Positions 26,515 to 36,046 of a stretch of 64,000 nt of DNA are shown here, piece after piece (within the stretch, counting starts at the first letter, position 1; each line of letters begins with the position of its first letter). A program made the position numbers and the translations under genes. The notes beneath the pieces are model-generated. The model ran no database searches. It had not been told where the DNA came from and saw only the letters and a program-made list of their open reading frames with translations. The DNA is from Sphingobacterium prati (GTDB lineage: Bacteria > Bacteroidota > Bacteroidia > Sphingobacteriales > Sphingobacteriaceae): the NCBI RefSeq assembly GCF_013167215.1, contig NZ_JABJWY010000038.1, positions 708,765 through 772,764 on the forward strand. Direction: 5' to 3'.

Positions 26515-29472
26515 ATGAAAAGAGTATTATTTATTTTTTGTTACCTTCTGCTTTCATTTGGCACCTATGCTCAAGCAGGTCGGAAAACTTTAAGTTTTAA
26601 CGCCGATTGGCGTTACCACATTGGCGATGTAAACGATGCTTCTGCTGCTGAGTTCGATGACCGTGGATGGAAGCAAGTTGTCTTGCCCCAAGCTTGGAAT
26701 GAAGACGAGGCCTTTGCAAAAGCGATACATGACCTTTCGGCAAATATTGTTTGGTATCGAAAGAAATTTCGTGTTCCGAAGGGTATTACTTCTGATAAGG
26801 TATTTTTAGAATTTGAAGGAATCCGTTTTGGCGGAGAGTTTTACCTTAACGGAAAATTTATCGGGCGGCATGAAAATGGTGTTATGGCAGCAGGATTTGA
26901 CCTATCAGACCTGATTGATCGCGATCGCGAAAATATCTTGGCGATACGCATAGACAATAGCTGGAACTATCGGGAAAAGGCGACAAACAGTACTTATCAA
27001 TGGAATGATAAAAACTTTAACGCAAATTATGGTGGCATTCCAAAAAATGTATGGATCCACTTTGCTTCCAAGATCTATCAGACGCTACCCTTGTATTCCA
27101 ATTTAAAAACTACGGGTGTTTATGTCTATGCGAAGAATATGAACATCCCTAAAAAGACATTGGATCTTTTTGTTTCTTCGGAGGTGAAAAATGAAACCGA
27201 TAAATCGAGTTTAGTCAACTTTGTTGCCGAAGTACGCAATGCCGATGGGAAGTTGGTGAAAACTTTTTCAAAAAAATTCAATCTCCCAGCCAATCAAACA
27301 CAACAATTGACCATGAATTCAGCCTTGAATCAAGTTAATTTTTGGAGCTGGGGGTACGGCTATCTCTATACAGTTACGACAAAAATCTTGCGGGATAATA
27401 AAATCATCGATGCTGTACAAACGAAAACAGGGTTTCGAAAAACAGCTTTTAAGAATGGGATGGTGTATCTAAACGATCAGGTTTTGATGATGAAGGGTTA
27501 TGCACAGCGTACAAGTAATGAATGGCCTGCTGTCGGTTTATCTGTAGCCCCTTGGTTAAGTGATTTTAGCAATGGACTGATGGTCAAAAGCAATGCCAAT
27601 CTGGTTCGATGGATGCACGTAACCCCTTGGAAACAGGATGTTGAATCCTGTGATCGTGTGGGATTAATGCAAATGTTACCTGCTGGAGATGCCGAAAAAG
27701 ATACGCAGGGCAGACACTGGGAACAGCGGACAGAGCTTATGCGCGATGCAATTATCTATTATCGAAATAATCCAAGTGTATTGCTTTATGAATGTGGAAA
27801 CGAGTCGATTTCGGAGGAACATATGGCGGAAATGAAAGCTATCCGCGATCAATATGATCCAGCTGGCGGACGGGCAATTGGTTCACGTGAAATGTTAGAC
27901 AGTAAGCTAGCTGAATATGGTGGAGAAATGCTATACATCAATAAAAGTGCCCGTCACCCCATGATTGCAACGGAATACATGCGTGACGAAGCCTTACGTA
28001 AATATTGGGACGAATTGAGTTATCCGTTTCACAAAGATGGTGAAGGGCCGCTTTATAAAGGTGTTGACGCCAGTGACTATAATAGAAATCAAGATAGCTA
28101 TGTTGTTGAGGCTGTACATCGTTGGTGGGAATATTGGAAAATGCGTCCAGGTACTGGCGATCGCGTAAATTCGGGCGGCGTCAATATTATTTTTTCGGAT
28201 TCCAATACCCATTTTAGGGGAAAAGAGAATTATAGACGAAGTGGCGAAGTTGATGCCATGCGTATTCCCAAAGATGCTTATTATGCCCATCAGGTCATGT
28301 GGGGTGGTTGGATTGCTCCCGATCCAAAGGGATTACATCTTGTAGGGCACTGGAACTATGCCTCAGGAACACAAAAAGATGTATTGGTCGTTTCTGCTGC
28401 AGATCGTGTTGAATTATCCGTAAATGGCAAGATACAGGGAGAAGCTCAAAAGCTATATGATTTTCTATTCCGTTTTCCAGCGATTGATTTTGAGGCCGGT
28501 GTATTGACTGCCAAATCATTTACGAAAGGCGGAAAGTTGTTGAACAAAAAAGAGCTAAGAACAGCGGGCGAACCTTATAAAATCCGTTTGACGGCACAAC
28601 ATGGAGAAAACGGCCTTTTTGCGGATGGAAACGATATGGTATTGGCCGAAGTTGAAGTGCTTGACAAGAATGGCGTACGTTGCCCATTGGCATCAAATAG
28701 GATTGATTTCAATTTTGATGGGCCGATGGATTGGCGCGGTGGAATTGCACAGGGATCTGACAACTATATTTTAGCTAGATCAATCCCAGTTGAGGCCGGT
28801 ATAAATCGTGTATTACTTCGTACGCAGTATGATAAATCAGGTCGGGTGATCTTGAAAGCTACATCAAATGGCCTTCTATCGGATTCAATTATCTGGACCG
28901 TGCAGCCGATCAAAACGATGGAGAATTATTTTGTAAAAGAATCTGCTGAAAATTTGCCGTCACTTTTAGAGCGGGGGCCAAGTCCAAAAAAGCCAACTTT
29001 GGTGCAGCTGAAAAAAAGCCTCAAAATCCGTACAGCGATAGCTGGAGCTAACCAAGCGAAGGCCGGGCAGTCCTACGATGATAATGAGCTTTCCGATTGG
29101 GTCAATGATGGCCAGCTAGGTACAGCATGGATCACCTATATTTTACAGGAAAAATCCGATATTAATGAGATCGATCTGAAATTAAATAACTTTAGGTCAA
29201 GATCCTATCCGCTACAGGTTTTTGTAGATGACAAACTTGTTTTTGATGGAAATACGGATATTACGCTAGGCTACTGTACACTTTCTTTTCCGCGTACAAA
29301 GGGCGAAAGGGTAACTATAAAACTTAAAAATGCACCTTTTACTGCGAAGGAAAATAATCAGGTAGAAATGGGCGGTAAGAAACTCGACGATGGCGTCTCA
29401 CGCAATGATGCCAATGCCAAAGGGACCTTGAGCATTATCGAAACCGATATACATCAGGTGTTGGTGCACTAA
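26515..29472 (+). CDS. GH2 family glycosidase with C-terminal discoidin-like domain
   Basis: 985 residues, signal peptide MKRVLFIFCYLLLSFGTYAQ. GH2 sugar-binding domain (about 25-190), beta-sandwich, then TIM barrel with YECGNES (acid/base Glu430) and MIATEYMRDE (likely nucleophile Glu487). Further beta-domains follow, and at about 855-945 a segment with WVNDGQLGTAW and a beta-strand pattern resembling F5/8-type C domains. The nucleophile region differs from that of the GH2 at 13647, so the two probably cleave different links. Position beside GH105, RhaM and GH106 places it in RG-I breakdown; the exact sugar is uncertain. Confidence 0.9.
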   Translation: MKRVLFIFCYLLLSFGTYAQAGRKTLSFNADWRYHIGDVNDASAAEFDDRGWKQVVLPQAWNEDEAFAKAIHDLSANIVWYRKKFRVPKGITSDKVFLEFEGIRFGGEFYLNGKFIGRHENGVMAAGFDLSDLIDRDRENILAIRIDNSWNYREKATNSTYQWNDKNFNANYGGIPKNVWIHFASKIYQTLPLYSNLKTTGVYVYAKNMNIPKKTLDLFVSSEVKNETDKSSLVNFVAEVRNADGKLVKTFSKKFNLPANQTQQLTMNSALNQVNFWSWGYGYLYTVTTKILRDNKIIDAVQTKTGFRKTAFKNGMVYLNDQVLMMKGYAQRTSNEWPAVGLSVAPWLSDFSNGLMVKSNANLVRWMHVTPWKQDVESCDRVGLMQMLPAGDAEKDTQGRHWEQRTELMRDAIIYYRNNPSVLLYECGNESISEEHMAEMKAIRDQYDPAGGRAIGSREMLDSKLAEYGGEMLYINKSARHPMIATEYMRDEALRKYWDELSYPFHKDGEGPLYKGVDASDYNRNQDSYVVEAVHRWWEYWKMRPGTGDRVNSGGVNIIFSDSNTHFRGKENYRRSGEVDAMRIPKDAYYAHQVMWGGWIAPDPKGLHLVGHWNYASGTQKDVLVVSAADRVELSVNGKIQGEAQKLYDFLFRFPAIDFEAGVLTAKSFTKGGKLLNKKELRTAGEPYKIRLTAQHGENGLFADGNDMVLAEVEVLDKNGVRCPLASNRIDFNFDGPMDWRGGIAQGSDNYILARSIPVEAGINRVLLRTQYDKSGRVILKATSNGLLSDSIIWTVQPIKTMENYFVKESAENLPSLLERGPSPKKPTLVQLKKSLKIRTAIAGANQAKAGQSYDDNELSDWVNDGQLGTAWITYILQEKSDINEIDLKLNNFRSRSYPLQVFVDDKLVFDGNTDITLGYCTLSFPRTKGERVTIKLKNAPFTAKENNQVEMGGKKLDDGVSRNDANAKGTLSIIETDIHQVLVH

Positions 29473-29519
29473 GGATAGTTATTATCTAGGGAATCGTTGG
29501 GTAATAATACTTTAAATAT

Positions 29520-29840
29520 ATGTTCGAAATGGAGAAAATAGCATTTAAGATGAAATTAAAACCAGGTATGTCTGCGGAATACCAGCGCCGACATGAGATG
29601 ATCTGGCCAGAATTAATAACCTTATTGCGCGAAAATGGGGTGTCTGATTATAGCATTTTTTTGGATGAAGAGACGGATACTTTATTTGCGGTTCAATATT
29701 TAGCAGGGCACTCGTCGCAAGAATTGGGCAAGGAAGCTATTGTTAAGCAATGGTGGGATTATATGCATGATATCATGGACGTAAATCCAGACCATTCCCC
29801 GGTATCGATAAATTTGAAAAAAGTGTTTCACATGGATTAG
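29520..29840 (+). CDS. rhaM: L-rhamnose mutarotase
   Basis: 106 residues, no signal peptide, so cytoplasmic. Matches RhaM: AFKMKLKPGMSAEYQRRHEMIWPEL with the conserved Tyr21 and His25, and KQWWDYMHDIMDVNPDHSP near the end. It interconverts alpha- and beta-L-rhamnose so that the isomerase receives the correct anomer. The start may be 29520 or the Met at 29529. It lies 12 bases upstream of the rhamnosidase that releases its substrate. It is the only clearly cytoplasmic sugar enzyme in the pectin locus as seen; rhamnose isomerase, kinase and aldolase are not in the window. Confidence 0.93.
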   Translation: MFEMEKIAFKMKLKPGMSAEYQRRHEMIWPELITLLRENGVSDYSIFLDEETDTLFAVQYLAGHSSQELGKEAIVKQWWDYMHDIMDVNPDHSPVSINLKKVFHMD

Positions 29841-29852
29841 GTCAATTTTAAC

Positions 29853-32594
29853 ATGAAGAAAATCTATATATCACTTGTGCTTGCCTGTAATCTGTTAGCT
29901 TTCGGTCGAACGATGGCACAGGATCTATGGCCAGCAGTTACCAAAGAAATGAAACCCTGGACGCGTTGGTGGTGGCTCGGTTCAGCTGTGGATCGACCTA
30001 ACCTCGAACGAGAGTTAACCTTATTTGACAAAAGTGGGTTTGGTGGTGTCGAGGTAACGCCTATTTATGGCGCTAAAGGGTTTGAAGCCAGTTACCTAAA
30101 GTTTCTCTCGCCACAATGGATGAATATGTTGGGTGTAACAACGGATAAAGCTAAAACCTTGGGGATGGGGGTGGATATTAATTTGGGAACAGGTTGGCCT
30201 TTTGGTGGATCTCAAATCAAAGAGAAAGATGCCGCCACCAAATTGATCCTGGATGAATTTGACTTGAAAAAAGGTGAAAAAATCACATTTCCTCTCAAGC
30301 CAAAGGATCCGAAACAACATTATTTCTTCCTGCAGGCTTTACGGGCATTTAGAGCTGACAATAGTGAAATAAATCTAGATGATTATATTTCAGGGCGCAC
30401 TGGAACATGGGAAGCGCCTGCGAATGTTCGTTTATTCGCTGTATTTTCAGGAAGGACGGGGCAAAAGGTCAAACGTGCTGCCCCTGGTGGCGAGGGGTAT
30501 ACCTTAGACCACTTGGGCAAAACATCTGTCGCATCTTATTTTAATAGGTTTGCCGAAGTTTTTAAGGAGAGACAATTAAATGTCCGCGCTTTTTTTAACG
30601 ATAGTTATGAAGTATACGGGGCAAATTGGACAGATGAATTTTTACAATCGTTCGAACGGATAAAAGGATACAAACTTCAAGATCATCTGCTGGATTTTGC
30701 GGGTAGGGGCAAGGATGAAGCTAAAACAGCAGGCCTTAAATCGGATTATCGCGAAGTTGTGAATGCGTTACTGACCAACAACTTTTTGATTCCATTTACG
30801 GATTTTGCCCATCGCTATAATGCGATTTCAAAAAATCAAGCGCATGGATCTCCAGGAAACCTAATCGATTTATATGCCGATACAGATATTCCAGAGTGTG
30901 AAACCTTCGGTTCCAGTAGTTTTGCTATTCCCGGATTAAGACGAGACACGGCTGATATCCGCAATGTAGACCCTGATCCAATAATGGCTAAGTTTGCAAC
31001 CTCAGCAGCAAATGTGTATGGGAAGAAATATACCTCTTCGGAAACATTCACTTGGCTGACGGAACATTTTAAGACGTCCTTGTCACAAACGAAACCTGAA
31101 GTCGAACAATTATTCCTGGCGGGTGTGAATCATGTGTTCTACCATGGGACAACCTATTCGCCAAAAAATGTGCCTTTTCCGGGATGGTTATTCTATGCTT
31201 CCGTTAATTTTGTCCCCCAAAATTCGTTCTGGGATCACCTTACTGGTTTGAATCAATATATTACCCGTGTTCAATCCATCCTTCAATCCAGTCGTGCCGA
31301 TAATGAATTGTTGGTATATTGGCCGATTTATGATATTTGGAATAATGCGAAAGGAATGGATAAGGCATTGAAGGTCCACGATGTTGATGAATGGTTACAT
31401 CCAACACAGTTTTATAAACAAAGTATTCAACTACAGAAACGTGGGTATAGCTTTGATTTTGCGACAGATAAAATCTTGGCGGGAACAACTGTAAATGATG
31501 GAAAACTACAGACTTCGAAGGACGCAATCCCGTATCGTGCAATTTATATTCCTGCCTGTCATTATTTTTCAGAAGTCACACTTCAGAAAATCTTAGAAAT
31601 GGCGACGCAAGGGGCAACAGTCATTTTCCAACAATTACCGCAGGAGGTTCCTGGATATAACCGTTTGGATGAACGCACTGTGCTATTCAATAAATTAATT
31701 ACATCGCTTGGTTTTGAAAAAGATAAGGCGAACCAGTATACGGCTTTTGGAAAAGGTAAAATCTATCTGACGACGGATGTCAACTCAGCACTTGAGACGG
31801 AACAAATCGTACCTGAACGAATTAACCAAGTAGGACTGAAATTCTCGAGAAGGGTCTCTGGTAAGGATACCTATTATTATTTGGTCAATCACAGCGAACG
31901 GACTGTGGATCGTAGTATGATGCTAAATGCACAGGCCAAATATTATTCTTTGTTGGATCCGCAGACAGGAAGAACATTCCAGTTGCCATCGATCGATGGC
32001 AAAATACGGGTGCAGATTCCTTCGGGTTATTCCTGGATCATTTTAGCTTCTGAGCAACAAGCTGCGGAACCATTCCGCTATCAAGATGAATTGAGCCAAG
32101 TAACTCAATTGGATCATGATTGGAAAGTGAGTTTTATTGCTGGAGGGCCTGTTTTACCAAAAACTAAAACGCTAGACCAACTCTCCTCATGGACGGAATG
32201 GGGCGACAAAGATGCGACCAATTTCTCGGGGACCGCTGCGTATGAGAAAACATTTTCCATCGAAAAGGATCAATCAAAATCTTATCTACTGAAGCTTGGA
32301 CGTGTTGCTGAAAGCGCTCGTGTATTTATCAACGGGCAGGATGCAGGTATTTTATGGTCAATACCCTTTCAACAGGATATTACCAAGTGGTTGGTCAATG
32401 GAGAAAATAAAATTCGCGTTGAGGTCGCCAACTTAATGGCAAATCGTATCAGCTATCTAGACCGGAAAAAAGTTGAATGGCGTAATTATCATGAAATAAA
32501 CTTTGTCAATATCAACTATAAAAACTTTGATGCCAGCGATTGGAAACCAATGGAAAGTGGTCTGATCGGCCCTGTGACTTTGTGGAGCTATTAG
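29853..32594 (+). CDS. GH106 alpha-L-rhamnosidase
   Basis: 913 residues, signal peptide MKKIYISLVLACNLLAFGRTMAQ. The start of the mature protein, MKPWTRWWWLGSAVDRPNLE followed by GFGGVEVTPIYG, is the GH106 signature. A long TIM-barrel region follows (FNDSYEVYGANWTDEF, ETFGSS), and a C-terminal carbohydrate-binding beta-sandwich lies at about 760-913 (RVFINGQDAGILW). GH106 enzymes release terminal alpha-L-rhamnose, including from RG-I and RG-II fragments. Length is normal. Last gene before a terminator, probably co-transcribed with rhaM. Confidence 0.95.
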   Translation: MKKIYISLVLACNLLAFGRTMAQDLWPAVTKEMKPWTRWWWLGSAVDRPNLERELTLFDKSGFGGVEVTPIYGAKGFEASYLKFLSPQWMNMLGVTTDKAKTLGMGVDINLGTGWPFGGSQIKEKDAATKLILDEFDLKKGEKITFPLKPKDPKQHYFFLQALRAFRADNSEINLDDYISGRTGTWEAPANVRLFAVFSGRTGQKVKRAAPGGEGYTLDHLGKTSVASYFNRFAEVFKERQLNVRAFFNDSYEVYGANWTDEFLQSFERIKGYKLQDHLLDFAGRGKDEAKTAGLKSDYREVVNALLTNNFLIPFTDFAHRYNAISKNQAHGSPGNLIDLYADTDIPECETFGSSSFAIPGLRRDTADIRNVDPDPIMAKFATSAANVYGKKYTSSETFTWLTEHFKTSLSQTKPEVEQLFLAGVNHVFYHGTTYSPKNVPFPGWLFYASVNFVPQNSFWDHLTGLNQYITRVQSILQSSRADNELLVYWPIYDIWNNAKGMDKALKVHDVDEWLHPTQFYKQSIQLQKRGYSFDFATDKILAGTTVNDGKLQTSKDAIPYRAIYIPACHYFSEVTLQKILEMATQGATVIFQQLPQEVPGYNRLDERTVLFNKLITSLGFEKDKANQYTAFGKGKIYLTTDVNSALETEQIVPERINQVGLKFSRRVSGKDTYYYLVNHSERTVDRSMMLNAQAKYYSLLDPQTGRTFQLPSIDGKIRVQIPSGYSWIILASEQQAAEPFRYQDELSQVTQLDHDWKVSFIAGGPVLPKTKTLDQLSSWTEWGDKDATNFSGTAAYEKTFSIEKDQSKSYLLKLGRVAESARVFINGQDAGILWSIPFQQDITKWLVNGENKIRVEVANLMANRISYLDRKKVEWRNYHEINFVNINYKNFDASDWKPMESGLIGPVTLWSY

Positions 32595-32728
32595 GGAAAC
32601 GATTGGATGTACTTGCTGTTGATCATACTTGGTTGGTCAATTTTTCACCATGGCAAGAAGTTTATATTGAACTTTAACTGGATTGAAAAGAAAATGAATC
32701 CGTTACATTGAAAAAAATAATATTTACA

Positions 32729-32755
32729 AAAAGCCCCATTTATGGGGTTTTTTAG
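32729..32755 (+). terminator. Rho-independent terminator after GH106
   Basis: Stem of ten pairs including one G-T (32729-32738 with 32743-32752), core CCCCA/TGGGG, loop TTTA, followed by TTTTTTAG. It closes the enzyme run that begins at 18694. Confidence 0.88.
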
Positions 32756-32783
32756 TTTCTGTAACAGACTGGATACATAGGAG

Positions 32784-32801
32784 CCTGTAAGTTCAGGATA
32801 G
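32784..32801 (+). promoter_or_regulatory. 10-bp direct repeat upstream of susC (degenerate first half)
   Basis: CCTGTAAG-tt-CAGGATAG. The second half-site is a perfect match to the CAGGAYAG unit and the first is degenerate, but the block TAAGTTCAGGA matches the site at 13575-13592. It ends 70 bases before the susC start. Confidence 0.4.
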
Positions 32802-32871
32802 TTAGTTTAAAGGGATATCATAACTTCCAGTTACCGATATAAATCACAAATAACAATTTAAACTTCAACCC

Positions 32872-35800
32872 ATGAAAAATATCTTACGATATGGTACCGT
32901 AGTAATGGCCCAGTTGGCTTTGACTCAGGTATTATATGCTCAAGAACTGCTGAAGGGAAAAGTTGTTGACGATAAAAGTCAACCTGTCAGCGGAGTGACT
33001 ATTCATGTCAACGGCAAAGGTAGTGGAACAACGAATCCAAATGGTGAATTTGGTATCGTTGCCAAGCCAGGAGATAAAATTACCTTCACGTCGATAGAAT
33101 ATCTCACTAAAACCCTCAATGTAGCTAACCTCTCATTTTTACAAGTGAACTTGACCCCAAAACAAGAATCGATCGATGAAGTTGTTGTTATTGGGTATGG
33201 ATCCCAAAAACGGGCTAATCTTATTGCTCCAGTTTCAAAATTTAATGCCGAAAATCTCGATGAGCGTCCTATTGCGCGTGTTGATCAAGCCTTGATCGGA
33301 CAGATGTCAGGGGTAAGGGTTAAGCAATCCACAGGTGTTCCGGGAAAAGGGTTAAGTGTTCAGGTCAGGGGATCGGGTTCTATTACTGCTGGTAGTGAAC
33401 CCTTGTACGTTATTGATGGCTTCCCCTTATCAACAGCAGCACAGAATGGCTCAGGAAACTATGCCTCGGGAAATCCCCTAGATAATATGAACCCCAATGA
33501 TATTGAATCTGTGGAGGTCCTAAAAGATGCATCTGCAGCTGCAATCTATGGATCACGGGCGGCAAATGGCGTCGTTCTGATCACGACAAAACGCGGAAAG
33601 AGCGGCCAGGCCAAAGTGAGCCTCAATTCATACGTGGGCATTTCCGAAGCTTATAAGAAATTGGATATGTTGAATGGTGAAGAATGGATAGATAGAGCTG
33701 TGGAGATGATCAATGCGCAATGGGAAGCCTCGGGTACAGGAAGGTTGGCAAGCCAAAGTAATGCCGAACGACGGAAAATATTGGGGCTCGCCGATGGGAC
33801 ATATAATACATCTTATATGTATGACGACCGTTGGCTGGAACCTGGGCATCCCGGGCTTTACCTGATTAATTGGCAAGACGAAGCATATCGAAAAGGCGTG
33901 ATCCAAAACTACCAGGTTGCAGCGTCGGGAGCGACAGAATTTGTCAATTATTATGTGTCGGGAAACTATCTCAATCAGCAAGGTATTGTGAAAGGATTGG
34001 ACTATAAAAACTATACTGCGCGAGCTAACGTCGAAGTGAAACCGAATAAGAAATTCGCATTTGGTTTAAACCTGGCACCTACCTATTCAATAGGAAATGA
34101 CCCCGGGGTGGAAGGAAAGGACAATATTATGCATCAAATTTACTCGATGTCACCGGTTCAGGATCATCCTGCAGGAACGGTGAATGTTTTTGACAACGAA
34201 AAATACCCTTGGAGCACATCAACAAATGATCCGATTGCAAAATTGAACTATTATATTGGGGAAAATAAAATTTCACGTTTATTGGGGACAGTTTACGGAC
34301 AGTACAATATCCTAGAGAACTTAAATTTTAAGACCACGGTCAATCTGGATCAAACCGATAGTCGAAGCAATAGATTTCAGCCCTATACCGTAGGCGGAAC
34401 TTTGGCTAATCGCACCAACAACCCGAATCAAGCGACCTATGGGTCGAATAGTGTATATCGAAAGCAAACTTTTGTCAATGAAAACACCCTAAACTATCAT
34501 CTCAATATCGACAAACATGATATTACTGCTTTATTAGGGCAAGCCTATAATTTTGATAAACTTGAAACTTCATCTATCACCTCACAGGGAGGTTATACCA
34601 ATAGTTCCATAACCACTTTGAATGGCGCAGTCGCTACGGTGGCTTCAACCGGCGCAACACAAAGCGTCTTGCTGTCTTATTTTGGACGGGTTCAATATGC
34701 CTATGACGGAAAATACCTTCTTTCGGGAAGTATTCGACGTGACGGCTCATCGCGTTTTGGATTAAATACAAAATGGGGTTGGTTTCCATCGCTTTCTATG
34801 GGTTGGCGTTTGTCGCAGGAGAATTTTATGAAACCGATCACTTTCATCAATGAGCTGAAACTGCGTGGAAGTTATGGTGAATCTGGAAATAATAATATCG
34901 GAGATTACAGCAGCATTGCTTTATTGGGTTTTTATAATTATTCGTCAAATGGTCTTTCGTCATCCGGGCAGGCGCCAAGCAATATCATTAATCCGGACCT
35001 AAAATGGGAAAAATCCCGGACATACGATGTTGGATTGGACTTTGGTATTTTGGGTTCCCGCATCACAGGATCGTTTGATTGGTATACGCGTAAGAGTAGT
35101 GATCTATTGTTGAATGTGCCGTCCATGTTGGCGACAGGTTTTTCTTCCTACTTGGATAATGCCGGTGAAGTAAAAAGTAAAGGTTGGGATTTCGAGATCA
35201 CTTCCCATCAGATCAGAAAATCGGATTTTTCGTGGTCTACCTCTTTTAATATCAGTCATAATTCCAATGAGGTAACAAAACTTGCTGGTGAGCAAAAGGA
35301 AATCTTAATTCCGTCTTCGTTCGATATCCAACATAGCCTTTTGCGGGTTGGTGAACCGATGTATAGTATTTATGTTGTTAAACAAGATGGTATATTGAGT
35401 CAGGCAGATATTGATGCCGGGACCGCATTGTATGGTAGCCAAAAGGCTGGTGATCCAAAGTACGTGGATGCCAATGGCGATGGTGTGATCGATGCGAGCG
35501 ACCGCGTAATTGTGGGACACCCAAACCCTAGTTATGTATGGGGAATCACCAACAACTTTAAGTATAAAAATTTTGACTTAAGTTTCATGTTCCAAGGCCA
35601 AAATGGAGGGCATATCTATTCCTTGTTAGGACGGGCATTGGGACGTACGGGTCAAGGAGCATCGGACAATGCACTCGGATTTTATCGGGATAGATGGCGT
35701 TCAGAAGAGGATCCCGGGGAAGGCCGCGTGGGGAAAGCGTATTCGACATTCGGACGGATCAAAAATACAGATTGGTTGTATTCTTCAGATTATTGGCGTC

Positions 35801-36045
35801 TACGAAATGTAACTTTAGGTTATAATATAAAAGACCTAAAATTGGGCAGTCAGTCCAAACTTAGTTTAGTCCGTTTATTCGTGACATTGGAAAATTTTTG
35901 GGGAAAGGACAAATATGACGGTGGTGTAAATCCAGAATCTTCAAATACAAACCTTAGCGGAAGCGCTGATTATCCCGAAGCGGGTGACTATGGGGGCTTG
36001 GCAATTCCAAAAACAGTAACATTTGGTTTAAACGTAAATTTTTAA
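32872..36045 (+). CDS. SusC/RagA-type TonB-dependent transporter (pectin locus pair 1)
   Basis: 1057 residues, signal peptide to about 24 (LYAQ). No STN domain; the mature protein starts with the carboxypeptidase-regulatory-like domain (LLKGKVVDDKSQPVSGVTIH), then DEVVVIGYGSQKRANL, the plug with PLYVIDGFPLS, SVEVLKDASAAAIYGSRAA, and the barrel ending NVNF. One base separates its stop from the susD start. It should import oligosaccharides released at the surface by this locus. Which fraction each of the three pairs takes cannot be told from sequence. Confidence 0.95.
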   Translation: MKNILRYGTVVMAQLALTQVLYAQELLKGKVVDDKSQPVSGVTIHVNGKGSGTTNPNGEFGIVAKPGDKITFTSIEYLTKTLNVANLSFLQVNLTPKQESIDEVVVIGYGSQKRANLIAPVSKFNAENLDERPIARVDQALIGQMSGVRVKQSTGVPGKGLSVQVRGSGSITAGSEPLYVIDGFPLSTAAQNGSGNYASGNPLDNMNPNDIESVEVLKDASAAAIYGSRAANGVVLITTKRGKSGQAKVSLNSYVGISEAYKKLDMLNGEEWIDRAVEMINAQWEASGTGRLASQSNAERRKILGLADGTYNTSYMYDDRWLEPGHPGLYLINWQDEAYRKGVIQNYQVAASGATEFVNYYVSGNYLNQQGIVKGLDYKNYTARANVEVKPNKKFAFGLNLAPTYSIGNDPGVEGKDNIMHQIYSMSPVQDHPAGTVNVFDNEKYPWSTSTNDPIAKLNYYIGENKISRLLGTVYGQYNILENLNFKTTVNLDQTDSRSNRFQPYTVGGTLANRTNNPNQATYGSNSVYRKQTFVNENTLNYHLNIDKHDITALLGQAYNFDKLETSSITSQGGYTNSSITTLNGAVATVASTGATQSVLLSYFGRVQYAYDGKYLLSGSIRRDGSSRFGLNTKWGWFPSLSMGWRLSQENFMKPITFINELKLRGSYGESGNNNIGDYSSIALLGFYNYSSNGLSSSGQAPSNIINPDLKWEKSRTYDVGLDFGILGSRITGSFDWYTRKSSDLLLNVPSMLATGFSSYLDNAGEVKSKGWDFEITSHQIRKSDFSWSTSFNISHNSNEVTKLAGEQKEILIPSSFDIQHSLLRVGEPMYSIYVVKQDGILSQADIDAGTALYGSQKAGDPKYVDANGDGVIDASDRVIVGHPNPSYVWGITNNFKYKNFDLSFMFQGQNGGHIYSLLGRALGRTGQGASDNALGFYRDRWRSEEDPGEGRVGKAYSTFGRIKNTDWLYSSDYWRLRNVTLGYNIKDLKLGSQSKLSLVRLFVTLENFWGKDKYDGGVNPESSNTNLSGSADYPEAGDYGGLAIPKTVTFGLNVNF

Positions 36046-36046
36046 A